From: JAAFHS01 sp031396505 | GTDB taxonomy: Bacteria; Pseudomonadota; Alphaproteobacteria; Rhodobacterales; Rhodobacteraceae | NCBI GenBank assembly: GCA_031396505.1 | Contig: JANNKX010000166.1 | Location: 1 to 7,620, forward strand | Length of the DNA: 7,620 bases | Reading direction: 5' to 3' | Shown: positions 1-5,698 of the stretch, piece by piece | Layout: each line of letters opens with the position of its first letter | How positions within the stretch are numbered: position 1 is the first letter of the stretch | The notes under the pieces: generated by a model | What the model saw: the letters and a program-made list of their open reading frames with translations, nothing else | What the model was told of the DNA's origin: nothing | Database searches by the model: none | Translations under genes and position numbers: made by a program

Positions 1-57
1 CGCGAGCGCAGCTTTGGCGACATGGTGACCATCGCGCTGACAGCGGCGTTTGCCTGA
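1..57 (+). CDS. 3' end of an unidentified upstream gene (partial)
   Basis: The frame starting at base 1 is open and ends at a TGA at 55-57. It encodes the last 18 residues of a protein (RERSFGDMVTIALTAAFA). The next gene starts only 6 nt after this stop and has no clear Shine-Dalgarno sequence, which fits translational coupling of two genes in one operon. The visible tail is too short to assign a family. That it is a real gene is inferred from the tight spacing and coding-like composition. Confidence 0.5.
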   Translation, partial: RERSFGDMVTIALTAAFA

Positions 58-63
58 CCGATC

Positions 64-453
64 ATGCTAGGCAGGGGTCTTGAAGTCATTGGCTGGGCGT
101 TGGGGGTGGCTGGGTTGATACTGGCAGTGGCGTTGGTATCGGTCGATGGTTGGATATTCCATCAGATCACGACGCTGTTCCCATTCTTGGCCGCGGATGG
201 CGCGCAACGGTTGTTGGTCACCTTGATGGCCATGGTCTGCGTCATACCCGGCCTTGCGCTGGCGTGGGTCGGCGCTGGTATCGCTGGACCGAACGCAGTG
301 TCGCGCCGCTGGATCGCATCCCTTATGGCCCCACGCGCGATGACGCGCGGACGACGGTTGGCGGTGCTGGTTTGCCTTCTTGCAGCGGCGTTGGCGACCG
401 GCGCGATCATTTCACTCCTACCGGACATCCGGGCGGCTGGATTATTCCGCTGA
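64..453 (+). CDS. Small hypothetical membrane protein, three predicted helices
   Basis: A 129-residue protein with three long hydrophobic stretches, at about residues 6-27, 48-72 and 98-119. They are separated by a short loop and by a basic segment (about residues 80-98, rich in Arg) that would favour the cytoplasm under the positive-inside rule. No catalytic motif or known family signature was recognised. The start ATG at 64 lies 6 nt after the stop of the preceding partial gene and lacks a good ribosome-binding site, so translation is probably coupled. It is most likely an inner-membrane protein of unknown role in an operon with the upstream gene. The next gene begins 179 bp downstream and has its own ribosome-binding site, so it is probably a separate unit. 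Confidence 0.65.
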   Translation: MLGRGLEVIGWALGVAGLILAVALVSVDGWIFHQITTLFPFLAADGAQRLLVTLMAMVCVIPGLALAWVGAGIAGPNAVSRRWIASLMAPRAMTRGRRLAVLVCLLAAALATGAIISLLPDIRAAGLFR

Positions 454-557
454 TCCAGAATGATTGGCGATCCGCACCCTCAAAACGGCGTCGGTTGCCA
501 TGCTTTCGTACGCGTACTTGCTTCCCGCGTTGTGGGTGCGCCCCCGCCTCGTGATCC

Positions 558-566
558 TGTGGAAAA
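558..566 (-). promoter_or_regulatory. DnaA-box-like 9-mer in the leader of the SHMT-like gene
   Basis: The minus strand reads TTTTCCACA, which fits the general DnaA-box consensus TTWTNCACA. It lies in the 179-bp gap between the membrane protein and the SHMT-like gene. Nothing else convincing was found in that gap, and no clear -35/-10 pair. One such match is easily explained by chance. Confidence 0.2.
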
Positions 567-632
567 CCTTACGTTGGCAATTGCATGCGGTGACAAACTT
601 GCACCAGATACCACCTGACAAGGAGTACCCGA

Positions 633-1952
633 ATGACCCACCTATCCCCCCGCCCGTGGGTGCCCGCGACCAGCGAGGCGCTGGTACAGCGGTTTGCAAA
701 GGAAACGGCAGACGTATCTACCACCGTTGCCGCGCGGATCGAGGCCGCAATTCAGCGCAATACGGCCATCCATGACCGGGATTGTTTCAACCTGAACCCT
801 GCAACCAATGTGATGAACCCGGTGGCCGACGCGGCGCTGTCGCGGGGCTTGGGGTCGCGGCCCAGCCTTGGCTACCCCGGCGACAAGTACGAAATGGGGC
901 TGGAGGGGATCGAGCAGATTGAGGTTATCGCGGCGGCGCTGGCGGCAGAGGTATTCGGCGCGACATATGCCGAGGTGCGGGTGGCCAGCGGGGCCATGGC
1001 CAACCTTTATGGCTTCATGGCGCTGACCAAACCGGGGGATGCCATCATCGCACCCCCCGGCGCGATTGGCGGGCATGTGACCCATCATGCGGCCGGATGT
1101 GCGGGGCTGTATGGCCTTATGACCCATGCGGCCCCGGTGAATGCCGATGGCTATACCGTTGATCTGGAGGCGCTGCGGGTGTTGGCGCAGAAAGTGCGCC
1201 CGCGCCTGATCACCATCGGGGGCAGCCTGAACCTGTTTCCGCATCCCGTACCGGCAGTGCGGGCGATTGCCGATGAGGTGGGTGCACATGTGTTGTTCGA
1301 TGCGGCCCACCAATGCGGCATCATCGCAGGCGGGGTCTGGGCGAACCCGTTGGATCAGGGCGCACATCTGATGACGATGAGCACGTATAAATCGCTGGGC
1401 GGGCCTGCGGGCGGGTTGATCGTGACCAATGATGCGGCCATTGCCGAACGGCTGGATGCCATCGCCTATCCCGGCATGACGGCGAATTTCGATGCCGGAC
1501 GCGTTGCGGCCCTTGCCATCGGCCTGCTGGACTGGCGCGAACACGGGCGGGCCTATGCGACTGCGATGGTGGATCTGGCGCAGGCGCTGGCATCGGCGCT
1601 GGCGGGTCTGGGATTGCCGGTGTTTGGTGCTGAACGCGGCATGACGCAAAGCCATCAGTTTGCCATTGAAGCGGCGGCATTCGGCGGTGGGCAAACGGCG
1701 TCAAAAAAATTGCGCAAGGCGGGGTTCCTTGCCAGCGGGATCGGCCTGCCAATTGCGGATGTGCCGGGCGATCTGAACGGGTTGCGGATCGGCACGCCGG
1801 AACTCGTGCGCCGTGGTGTGACACCTGCCGATGCGCCGACACTGGCCGCGCTGATTGCCGAAGGGTTGCGCGGCAATGATCCCGCAGCCGTGGCCCCGCG
1901 CACGGCGGCCCTGCGCGCCGGATTTCAGGGGCTGCACTTCATCCGCCCTTGA
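633..1952 (+). CDS. Divergent serine hydroxymethyltransferase-family PLP enzyme
   Basis: A 439-residue fold-type I PLP enzyme of the SHMT family, cytoplasmic by lack of a signal. AAGGAG at 620-625 lies 7 nt before the ATG and supports this start. SHMT landmarks are in order: the GYPG motif (residues 80-83), SGAMAN (119-124), the pyridine-binding DAAH (D223, H226), the Schiff-base lysine K253 in STYKSLGGP, and the carboxylate-binding arginine R385 in LRIGTPE. Three residues known to be essential in SHMT are changed. Aligned with E. coli GlyA around GYPG, Tyr55 becomes P77, Glu57 becomes L79 and Tyr65 becomes E87; the His before the lysine is Tyr. A normal tetrahydrofolate-dependent serine/glycine reaction is therefore unlikely. 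An aldolase-like or other amino-acid PLP reaction is possible, but the substrate is unknown. The reductase gene follows 53 bp later on the same strand, probably co-transcribed. Confidence 0.85.
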   Translation: MTHLSPRPWVPATSEALVQRFAKETADVSTTVAARIEAAIQRNTAIHDRDCFNLNPATNVMNPVADAALSRGLGSRPSLGYPGDKYEMGLEGIEQIEVIAAALAAEVFGATYAEVRVASGAMANLYGFMALTKPGDAIIAPPGAIGGHVTHHAAGCAGLYGLMTHAAPVNADGYTVDLEALRVLAQKVRPRLITIGGSLNLFPHPVPAVRAIADEVGAHVLFDAAHQCGIIAGGVWANPLDQGAHLMTMSTYKSLGGPAGGLIVTNDAAIAERLDAIAYPGMTANFDAGRVAALAIGLLDWREHGRAYATAMVDLAQALASALAGLGLPVFGAERGMTQSHQFAIEAAAFGGGQTASKKLRKAGFLASGIGLPIADVPGDLNGLRIGTPELVRRGVTPADAPTLAALIAEGLRGNDPAAVAPRTAALRAGFQGLHFIRP

Positions 1953-1993
1953 CGGAACCGATTCGTGAGGGTCTTTTGGCTGCCCCCATGAAA

Positions 1994-1999
1994 AAGGAG
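1994..1999 (+). promoter_or_regulatory. Ribosome-binding site fixing the reductase start
   Basis: AAGGAG lies 6 nt before the ATG at 2006. The frame is open back to 1949, overlapping the end of the SHMT-like gene by 4 nt. The strong site and the family-like N-terminus MKQRQLGRSG both favour the ATG at 2006. Confidence 0.8.
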
Positions 2000-2005
2000 A
2001 CGGCA

Positions 2006-2989
2006 ATGAAACAGCGGCAACTGGGACGCAGCGGCCCCATGGTTTCGGCCATCGGGCTGGGGTGCCTGTCATTCGGCGGGATTTTCGGCGCGACGGACAC
2101 GGCCACCAGCCTGCGCTGTCTGGATGCGGCCTGGGATCGTGGGATCACCTTTCTGGACACGGCCAACATCTATGGCATGGGGGTTTCGGAAAGCGTGATC
2201 GGCGCATGGCTGGCCACGCGGCGGCACCGCCCGGTGATTGCGACCAAGGCCAGCATCGTGGGCGGGCCGGACCGGCGGATTGATAATTCCGAAGGCCATC
2301 TGCGGGCCGAGTTGGAAGGGTCGCTGCGGCGGTTGGGCGTGGATCACGTCGATCTGTTCTACATCCACCGGCATGAAGAGGCACGGCCCATCGAAGAGGT
2401 CGCGGGCACGCTGGCGGCATTGGTGGCCGAGGGCAAGATCGGCGGCTACGGGATGTCAGAGATCGCGCCCTATACGCTGCGGCGCGCGCATGCGGTGCAT
2501 CCGTGCCGGGCGGTGCAGAATGAATATTCGCTGTGGACGCGGCAGCCGGAGCTGGGGTTGATCCAGACCTGCCGCGATCTGGGCGTGGCCTTCGTGCCGT
2601 TTTCGCCGCTTGCACGCGGGGCTTTGGGGCAGACGATTGCGGATCCGGCGATGATGGCGGCGGGCGAGTTCCGCCTGCAGATCCCGCGGTTTCAGGGGGA
2701 CAACTGGCAGCGGAACCTTGCGCATATCCATGCGTTTCGGGCGCTTGCGGACGACCGGGGCGTCAGTCCGGCGGCGTTGGCGATTGCATGGGTGCTGGCG
2801 CAGGGGGACCATCTGATCCCGATTCCGGGCACGCGGACGGCGGCGCATCTGGAAGATTGGGTGGGGGCGTCAGAGATTGTGCTGACGGCAGCAGATGAGG
2901 CCGCAATCGCGCGGATATTGCCAGTGGGATGGGCCTACGGGGATCGGTACAACCACGATCAGGCGGCGACGGTCGAGCGGTATTGCTGA
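2006..2989 (+). CDS. Aldo/keto reductase
   Basis: A 327-residue NAD(P)H-dependent oxidoreductase of the aldo/keto reductase superfamily (TIM barrel, cytoplasmic), close to the family's usual length. The catalytic tetrad is visible: D51 in FLDTANIYG, Y56, K81 in VIATKAS, and H121 in LFYIHRHE. Other family features are YGMSE (148-152), QNEYSLW (171-177) in the barrel, PFSPLARGALG (198-208) and the cofactor-binding PIPGTRTAAHLEDW (272-285). It would reduce an aldehyde or ketone to an alcohol; the substrate cannot be read from sequence. It follows the SHMT-like gene by 53 bp and is followed by an intrinsic terminator, so the two probably form a two-gene operon. A shared pathway, with one enzyme making or using a carbonyl product of the other, is inference. 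Confidence 0.9.
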   Translation: MKQRQLGRSGPMVSAIGLGCLSFGGIFGATDTATSLRCLDAAWDRGITFLDTANIYGMGVSESVIGAWLATRRHRPVIATKASIVGGPDRRIDNSEGHLRAELEGSLRRLGVDHVDLFYIHRHEEARPIEEVAGTLAALVAEGKIGGYGMSEIAPYTLRRAHAVHPCRAVQNEYSLWTRQPELGLIQTCRDLGVAFVPFSPLARGALGQTIADPAMMAAGEFRLQIPRFQGDNWQRNLAHIHAFRALADDRGVSPAALAIAWVLAQGDHLIPIPGTRTAAHLEDWVGASEIVLTAADEAAIARILPVGWAYGDRYNHDQAATVERYC

Positions 2990-2992
2990 GGG

Positions 2993-3014
2993 AAATTGAC
3001 GGCTGTCAATTTTT
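2993..3014 (+). terminator. Intrinsic terminator after the aldo/keto reductase
   Basis: A perfect 8-bp inverted repeat, AAATTGAC then loop GGCT then GTCAATTT, begins 3 nt after the reductase stop. The right arm runs into a stretch of five Ts. The stem is AT-rich, so it may be only moderately stable. Position and form fit the end of the SHMT-like/reductase operon. Confidence 0.6.
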
Positions 3015-3048
3015 GGATTTATTCAATAATATCAAAGGTTCTTGAAAG

Positions 3049-3057
3049 TTATCCACA
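3049..3057 (+). promoter_or_regulatory. Perfect DnaA box (TTATCCACA)
   Basis: An exact match to the high-affinity DnaA box. It is preceded by about 40 bases of AT-rich sequence (3008-3050), striking against the GC-rich surroundings, in the 125-bp gap between the reductase and the DUF1989 gene. It is a single perfect box; no cluster of boxes and no replication gene is nearby. It could be a DnaA titration or regulatory site, or chance. Confidence 0.35.
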
Positions 3058-3096
3058 GGCTGCGTTAACACTTTTGAAACATTGCGTGATCGGGGT

Positions 3097-3117
3097 GCCG
3101 GGCTGAAGCCCGGCCTA
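3097..3117. repeat. REP-like palindrome at the convergent gene ends
   Basis: A perfect 7-bp stem, GCCGGGC, with loop TGAA and right arm GCCCGGC (3097-3114). On the minus strand it begins GTAGGCCGGGCTTCAGCCCG, a form resembling dispersed GC-rich palindromes of alphaproteobacterial genomes. Its TAG (3117-3115) is the stop codon of the DUF1989 gene. It lies between convergent genes and could serve as a transcription end or mRNA-stabilising hairpin, although no T-run follows it. Membership in a dispersed repeat family is inferred from form; only one copy is in this window. Confidence 0.5.
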
Positions 3118-3978
3118 CGCCCCATGGCCGCGATTGTATCCGTTGCGCGGGGGCGGTGTCCAGCCAACAGGCGCGGCCGTGGGCGCATAGACCTGCACCA
3201 GCAAGGGGTGGCAGGTGGCGGCGTCGGAGGAATGTTCGGATGAACAATCACCACCGGGACAGGCGGACAGGGCCCCCAACAGATCAATCTCGGCAAAAAA
3301 CTCGATATAGTCGCCGGGACGCACGGGCGACGCTTTCATGAAATACTGCCCCGTGTCGCGCGTAAATCCGGTGCACATGAACACGTTCAGCACATCATGC
3401 ACATAGGGTTCGGCCCCTTGCACCGACAGCCCGGTATGATCGGCCAAGGCGCGCGTCAGGTTGGAATGGCAGCAGTGGTGATACTGCCCGCCATGGCTCA
3501 GCAGGTTGTGCGTATAGGGGTCACAGCGCGTGCCGATCACATCATGCACCGCCCCGCCAAAGGCATCGAACCCGTACCAGTCCAGCGTATCGTCGGTGAT
3601 GGTGGCCATGGCGCGCAGATGGGGAAAGCCGCTCCACATCCGATCCCCCGTCGACAGATGCGTGCCATGCAGGGCGCGGGTCTTGCCGGAATAGAACCGT
3701 TCGGCCAGATCGTTCGCGTTCCACAGGTTCAGATCGCCCACCTGCGGGCCGTCAACCGAAAGGATGCGGAAGTAATGCCCGGCAGGCACGGTAAAGGTGC
3801 AGGCCGCACGCGGGGCGGCACGGGTTTCGGACACAAGCCGCCAGCCCGCACGCGCGGCCTGCAAGGCGGCAAGGCTCGCGTCGGGCAAGCCGTCAACCGG
3901 ATAGCAGACCACTGGCGGCAGGGCCTGTCGCGCGACCCCGTCGGATGGCATGGCATGGGCGGGATGACGAGGTTTCAT
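3115..3978 (-). CDS. DUF1989 (urea carboxylase-associated family) protein
   Basis: A 287-residue protein of the DUF1989/urea-carboxylase-associated family. Family hallmarks are the core around residues 64-107 (TVPAGHYFRI, VGDLNLWNA, FYSGKTRALHGTH), IGTRCDPYTHNLL (148-160), a His/Cys cluster YHHCCHSN (166-173), NVFMCTGFTRDTGQYFMKASP (198-218) and CPGGDCSS (240-247). The conserved His and Cys residues suggest metal or thiol chemistry. Some family members are the two subunits of carboxyguanidine deiminase in guanidine breakdown, but no urea or guanidine carboxylase gene is visible here, so the function of this paralogue is open. The frame extends upstream to 4080; the ATG at 3978 is preferred because AAAGGG lies 6 nt before it and the family-like sequence starts soon after. 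The stop codon comes from the palindrome at 3097-3117. It lies 165 bp downstream of luxI on the same strand, so read-through from luxI is possible. Confidence 0.88.
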   Translation of the reverse strand: MKPRHPAHAMPSDGVARQALPPVVCYPVDGLPDASLAALQAARAGWRLVSETRAAPRAACTFTVPAGHYFRILSVDGPQVGDLNLWNANDLAERFYSGKTRALHGTHLSTGDRMWSGFPHLRAMATITDDTLDWYGFDAFGGAVHDVIGTRCDPYTHNLLSHGGQYHHCCHSNLTRALADHTGLSVQGAEPYVHDVLNVFMCTGFTRDTGQYFMKASPVRPGDYIEFFAEIDLLGALSACPGGDCSSEHSSDAATCHPLLVQVYAPTAAPVGWTPPPRNGYNRGHGA

Positions 3979-4072
3979 GGCGGACCCTTTGGCAACGCAA
4001 GGCCCCTTCATGGCGGGGCGCGCGGCCACGGTCAACGGGCACAAACACGCCCTGTCGCAGTAATGGCAAAAG

Positions 4073-4086
4073 GCAAGCACGCTTGC
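4073..4086 (-). terminator. Perfect 14-bp dyad after luxI, possible terminator
   Basis: GCAAGC and GCTTGC flank a 2-nt centre in the 165-bp gap between luxI and the DUF1989 gene. Read on the minus strand the hairpin is followed after 1 nt by TTTT, so it may end luxI transcription about 58 nt after the stop. It could instead be an operator for the DUF1989 gene. Confidence 0.35.
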
Positions 4087-4143
4087 GATTGTCCCCGGAC
4101 GCCCACCAGAGTGACCCCTGCGCCCGTGACAGATCGCAAGACG

Positions 4144-4857
4144 TCAGGCCGAGAGCGCCAACGGCTCCAGTACAGGCGCCGGAACGAAACCGGTCCCCGG
4201 TTTTTGGCGGCTGTGCAGTGTCCAGTCAGGTGTTTGAACGACAGCCGCCGCCTCACGCGCACGCCAGGCGTTGGAATAGGTCGCCTGCATGTGCAACACG
4301 GCATATTGGCGGCCATCTTCGCCATTGCGATAAGGTTGGCCGATCCGCCCCACCGGATAGCCAAGCCCGCGCAACCAGCGCATCAGGGCCACCGACGACA
4401 GGCCGATCACCTCGCTGGCACCTTGGCCCAGCGTGATGCCGACGATGCCGTCGATGATATGCTCCATACATTCCGCACGTTCCGCCACGGTGGTCAGTTC
4501 ATCCGAAATCACGATGCGTGTGCATTCCCAGACCGCAGGGCTGGCAATTTCGACGGTCATGATTTCTGGCGGAATATGCGGCAGTTTGCCCGAAAAGGCA
4601 TCGCGCAGCATGTAGGTATGCGCGCCCCAACTGGAGGTTGTGGCCATGGCACGCGCGCCACCCACCACTTTGCCATCGCGCATGACAAGCGAGTATTGCG
4701 CCATGGGGGTATCGTACTGGTCCATCTCCATCGTTGCGTTATGCGGGATGTCCCATTTTAACTCGTCAACGAACATGCGCTTGCGCAGGCGCAGATAGTC
4801 AAAGAACGCAGGGCCGTAGAGGTGCAGATCAGAAAAGTCGAATTGGATGTTGTGCAT
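4144..4857 (-). CDS. luxI: Acyl-homoserine-lactone synthase, LuxI family
   Basis: A 237-residue autoinducer synthase that would join an acyl chain from acyl-ACP (or acyl-CoA) to S-adenosylmethionine to make an N-acyl-homoserine lactone. The invariant LuxI residues are present: R25, F29 and W35 in RKRMFVDELKW, D46 and D49 in EMDQYD, R69 in GGARA, and E111 and R114 in WECTR. The gap between R69 and E111 is longer than I recall for EsaI, and the C-terminus extends past the usual length, ending in an Ala/Pro-rich tail. AAGGAG at 4870-4865 stands 7 nt before the ATG and fixes the start. The luxR gene ends 114 bp upstream on the same strand. A -35/-10 pair and a dyad lie in that gap, consistent with its own, possibly LuxR-controlled, promoter. 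The acyl chain length cannot be read from sequence. The gene symbol is generic. Confidence 0.93.
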   Translation of the reverse strand: MHNIQFDFSDLHLYGPAFFDYLRLRKRMFVDELKWDIPHNATMEMDQYDTPMAQYSLVMRDGKVVGGARAMATTSSWGAHTYMLRDAFSGKLPHIPPEIMTVEIASPAVWECTRIVISDELTTVAERAECMEHIIDGIVGITLGQGASEVIGLSSVALMRWLRGLGYPVGRIGQPYRNGEDGRQYAVLHMQATYSNAWRAREAAAVVQTPDWTLHSRQKPGTGFVPAPVLEPLALSA

Positions 4858-4905
4858 GATGAGTCTCCTTCAACGAAACAATTGTGGAGCACCCTGACCG
4901 AAATA

Positions 4906-4934
4906 TGTATACTTTAAGTTGAAGAATATTTGAA
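4906..4934 (-). promoter_or_regulatory. Candidate sigma70 promoter of luxI
   Basis: On the minus strand, TTCAAA (4934-4929) and TATACA (4911-4906) are separated by 17 bp, a good vegetative-type pair in an AT-rich stretch. Transcription would start near 4899, giving a leader of about 40 nt that contains the luxI ribosome-binding site. This is a motif match only. Confidence 0.4.
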
Positions 4935-4945
4935 TCTGTCCGCTT

Positions 4946-4966
4946 AAGGTGTGGAAAATCCACCTT
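4946..4966. promoter_or_regulatory. Dyad between luxR and luxI, candidate LuxR operator
   Basis: AAGGTG and CACCTT flank a 9-bp spacer, giving a 21-bp symmetric element; an alternative inner register is GTGGA/TCCAC around AAA. It lies 5 nt after the luxR stop and about 11 bp upstream of the proposed luxI -35, centred near -57. It does not match the classic lux box (CTG-N10-CAG). It could be an operator, or an RNA hairpin at the luxR 3' end. A DnaA-box-like TTTTCCACA (4958-4950, minus) lies inside it. Confidence 0.4.
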
Positions 4967-4971
4967 TTGCC

Positions 4972-5583
4972 CTACAAAAGCCGTTTACTTGCAGCCAGCG
5001 ACGCGGCTTGCGAGGCGGTTCTGGCCCCGAGTTTGGCCTTGGCGTTGTTCAGGCGGGCCTTTACGGCACTTTCGGAAATCCCGAGGTTGCCCGCGATTTG
5101 TTGCAGGCGCAGGCCCGAGGCAAGCATTTTAAGGGCTTCCACCTCATTCGCGGTCAGGGCACGTTCCATTTTCGCGCCGGAATGCAGGCCACCGAGAATC
5201 GCCTCAAGCGCGGCAAGTTCGGCATCCAGAAAGTCGCGGTCCTGGCGGAAAAACAGGCCGTATGAACGCCTGCCCTGATCGGCCTTGGTCAGGATGCTGG
5301 CGGCCGCACCGTAGAACATACCGTGTTCAATGGCGGACGCGCGCACGGCCATCGGATCGGGCAGATGAATATCAGACCAGCGCAGCGCGCCAACATTCGC
5401 GTAAACCCATTTCATCAGCGGATCGTGCACGACAAGGCCATGGCGCGTGTAATGATCGACCCACGGGTCAGGCAAGCGGTTCAGCTCTTCTTCGGGGAAG
5501 GTGAATCCGACGCGCAATGCAATGTAGAACCCGGTTGGGGCAAGGCGGGACAGCGTATCAGTTTGTTGACCAAGTGGTGTCAT
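4972..5583 (-). CDS. luxR: LuxR-family autoinducer-dependent transcription regulator
   Basis: A 203-residue regulator with the two LuxR domains. The N-terminal autoinducer-binding domain (about 1-130) holds W41 and Y45 in WVDHY, D54-P55, W69 and G92, matching the ligand-pocket residues of TraR/LuxR. The C-terminal GerE-type helix-turn-helix spans about 143-200 (LTANEVEALKMLASG, then QQIAGNLGISESAVKARL). It is shorter than the roughly 235-250 residues usual for LuxR, mainly at the N-terminus; the frame continues 13 codons upstream without a usable start codon, so ATG 5583 is the only reasonable start. No clear Shine-Dalgarno sequence precedes it, suggesting weak translation. It lies immediately upstream of luxI, the usual cognate arrangement, and is divergent from a receptor lacking the DNA-binding domain. 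It probably activates or represses luxI according to AHL level. The gene symbol is generic. Confidence 0.93.
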   Translation of the reverse strand: MTPLGQQTDTLSRLAPTGFYIALRVGFTFPEEELNRLPDPWVDHYTRHGLVVHDPLMKWVYANVGALRWSDIHLPDPMAVRASAIEHGMFYGAAASILTKADQGRRSYGLFFRQDRDFLDAELAALEAILGGLHSGAKMERALTANEVEALKMLASGLRLQQIAGNLGISESAVKARLNNAKAKLGARTASQAASLAASKRLL

Positions 5584-5638
5584 ATCTGCGTTCGAAATGG
5601 TTGCTGAAATCCGTAATGCAGCCTAGCTTGTCAGTTGT

Positions 5639-5650
5639 GTGACCTGTCAC
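5639..5650. promoter_or_regulatory. Dyad GTGAC-CT-GTCAC in the divergent receptor region
   Basis: A perfect 5+5 bp inverted repeat with a 2-bp centre, in the 115-bp gap between luxR and the divergent truncated receptor. It lies 55 bp from the luxR start and 48 bp from the receptor start, placed to serve either promoter. A second TGTCA half-site (5629-5633) lies 16 bp from the one at 5645-5649. It is a candidate operator for the LuxR protein or another regulator. No convincing -35/-10 pair was found for either gene. Confidence 0.4.
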
Positions 5651-5698
5651 GCCCGCATTGGTTGTGCTAGTGGGGGCATAACACGTTTTGGATGCAAC

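Noticed and set aside
454..632. A further small gene between the membrane protein and the SHMT-like gene
   Set aside because: Short frames here overlap neighbouring genes out of frame, lack ribosome-binding sites and show no domain. The gap is best left as leader or spacer DNA.
642..1694. A 350-residue minus-strand open frame
   Set aside because: It is antisense to the SHMT-like gene, rich in Arg, His and Gln, with no family motif; the plus-strand gene has a strong ribosome-binding site and PLP-enzyme motifs.
3005..3060. Replication origin
   Set aside because: There is one perfect DnaA box and one AT-rich stretch, with no box cluster and no replication or partition gene nearby; this is too little to call an origin.
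3979..4080. Upstream start for the DUF1989 gene
   Set aside because: It would add 34 Cys-rich residues that lie in the intergenic region and include the dyad at 4073-4086; the ATG at 3978 has an AAAGGG site at good spacing.
3397..4761. A 454-residue plus-strand open frame
   Set aside because: It runs antisense to the DUF1989 and LuxI genes, has no recognisable domain, and has the His/Arg/Gly-rich composition of a frame opposite GC-rich coding DNA. Both minus-strand genes carry clear family motifs.
4949..5278. Plus-strand frames across the luxR 3' half
   Set aside because: They are antisense to the LuxR helix-turn-helix region and show no independent motif.
5639..5698. GTG start adding 20 residues to the truncated receptor
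   Set aside because: The extra residues are Cys/Gly-rich and unlike LuxR N-termini, no ribosome-binding site precedes the GTG, and the region holds a dyad better explained as regulatory DNA.
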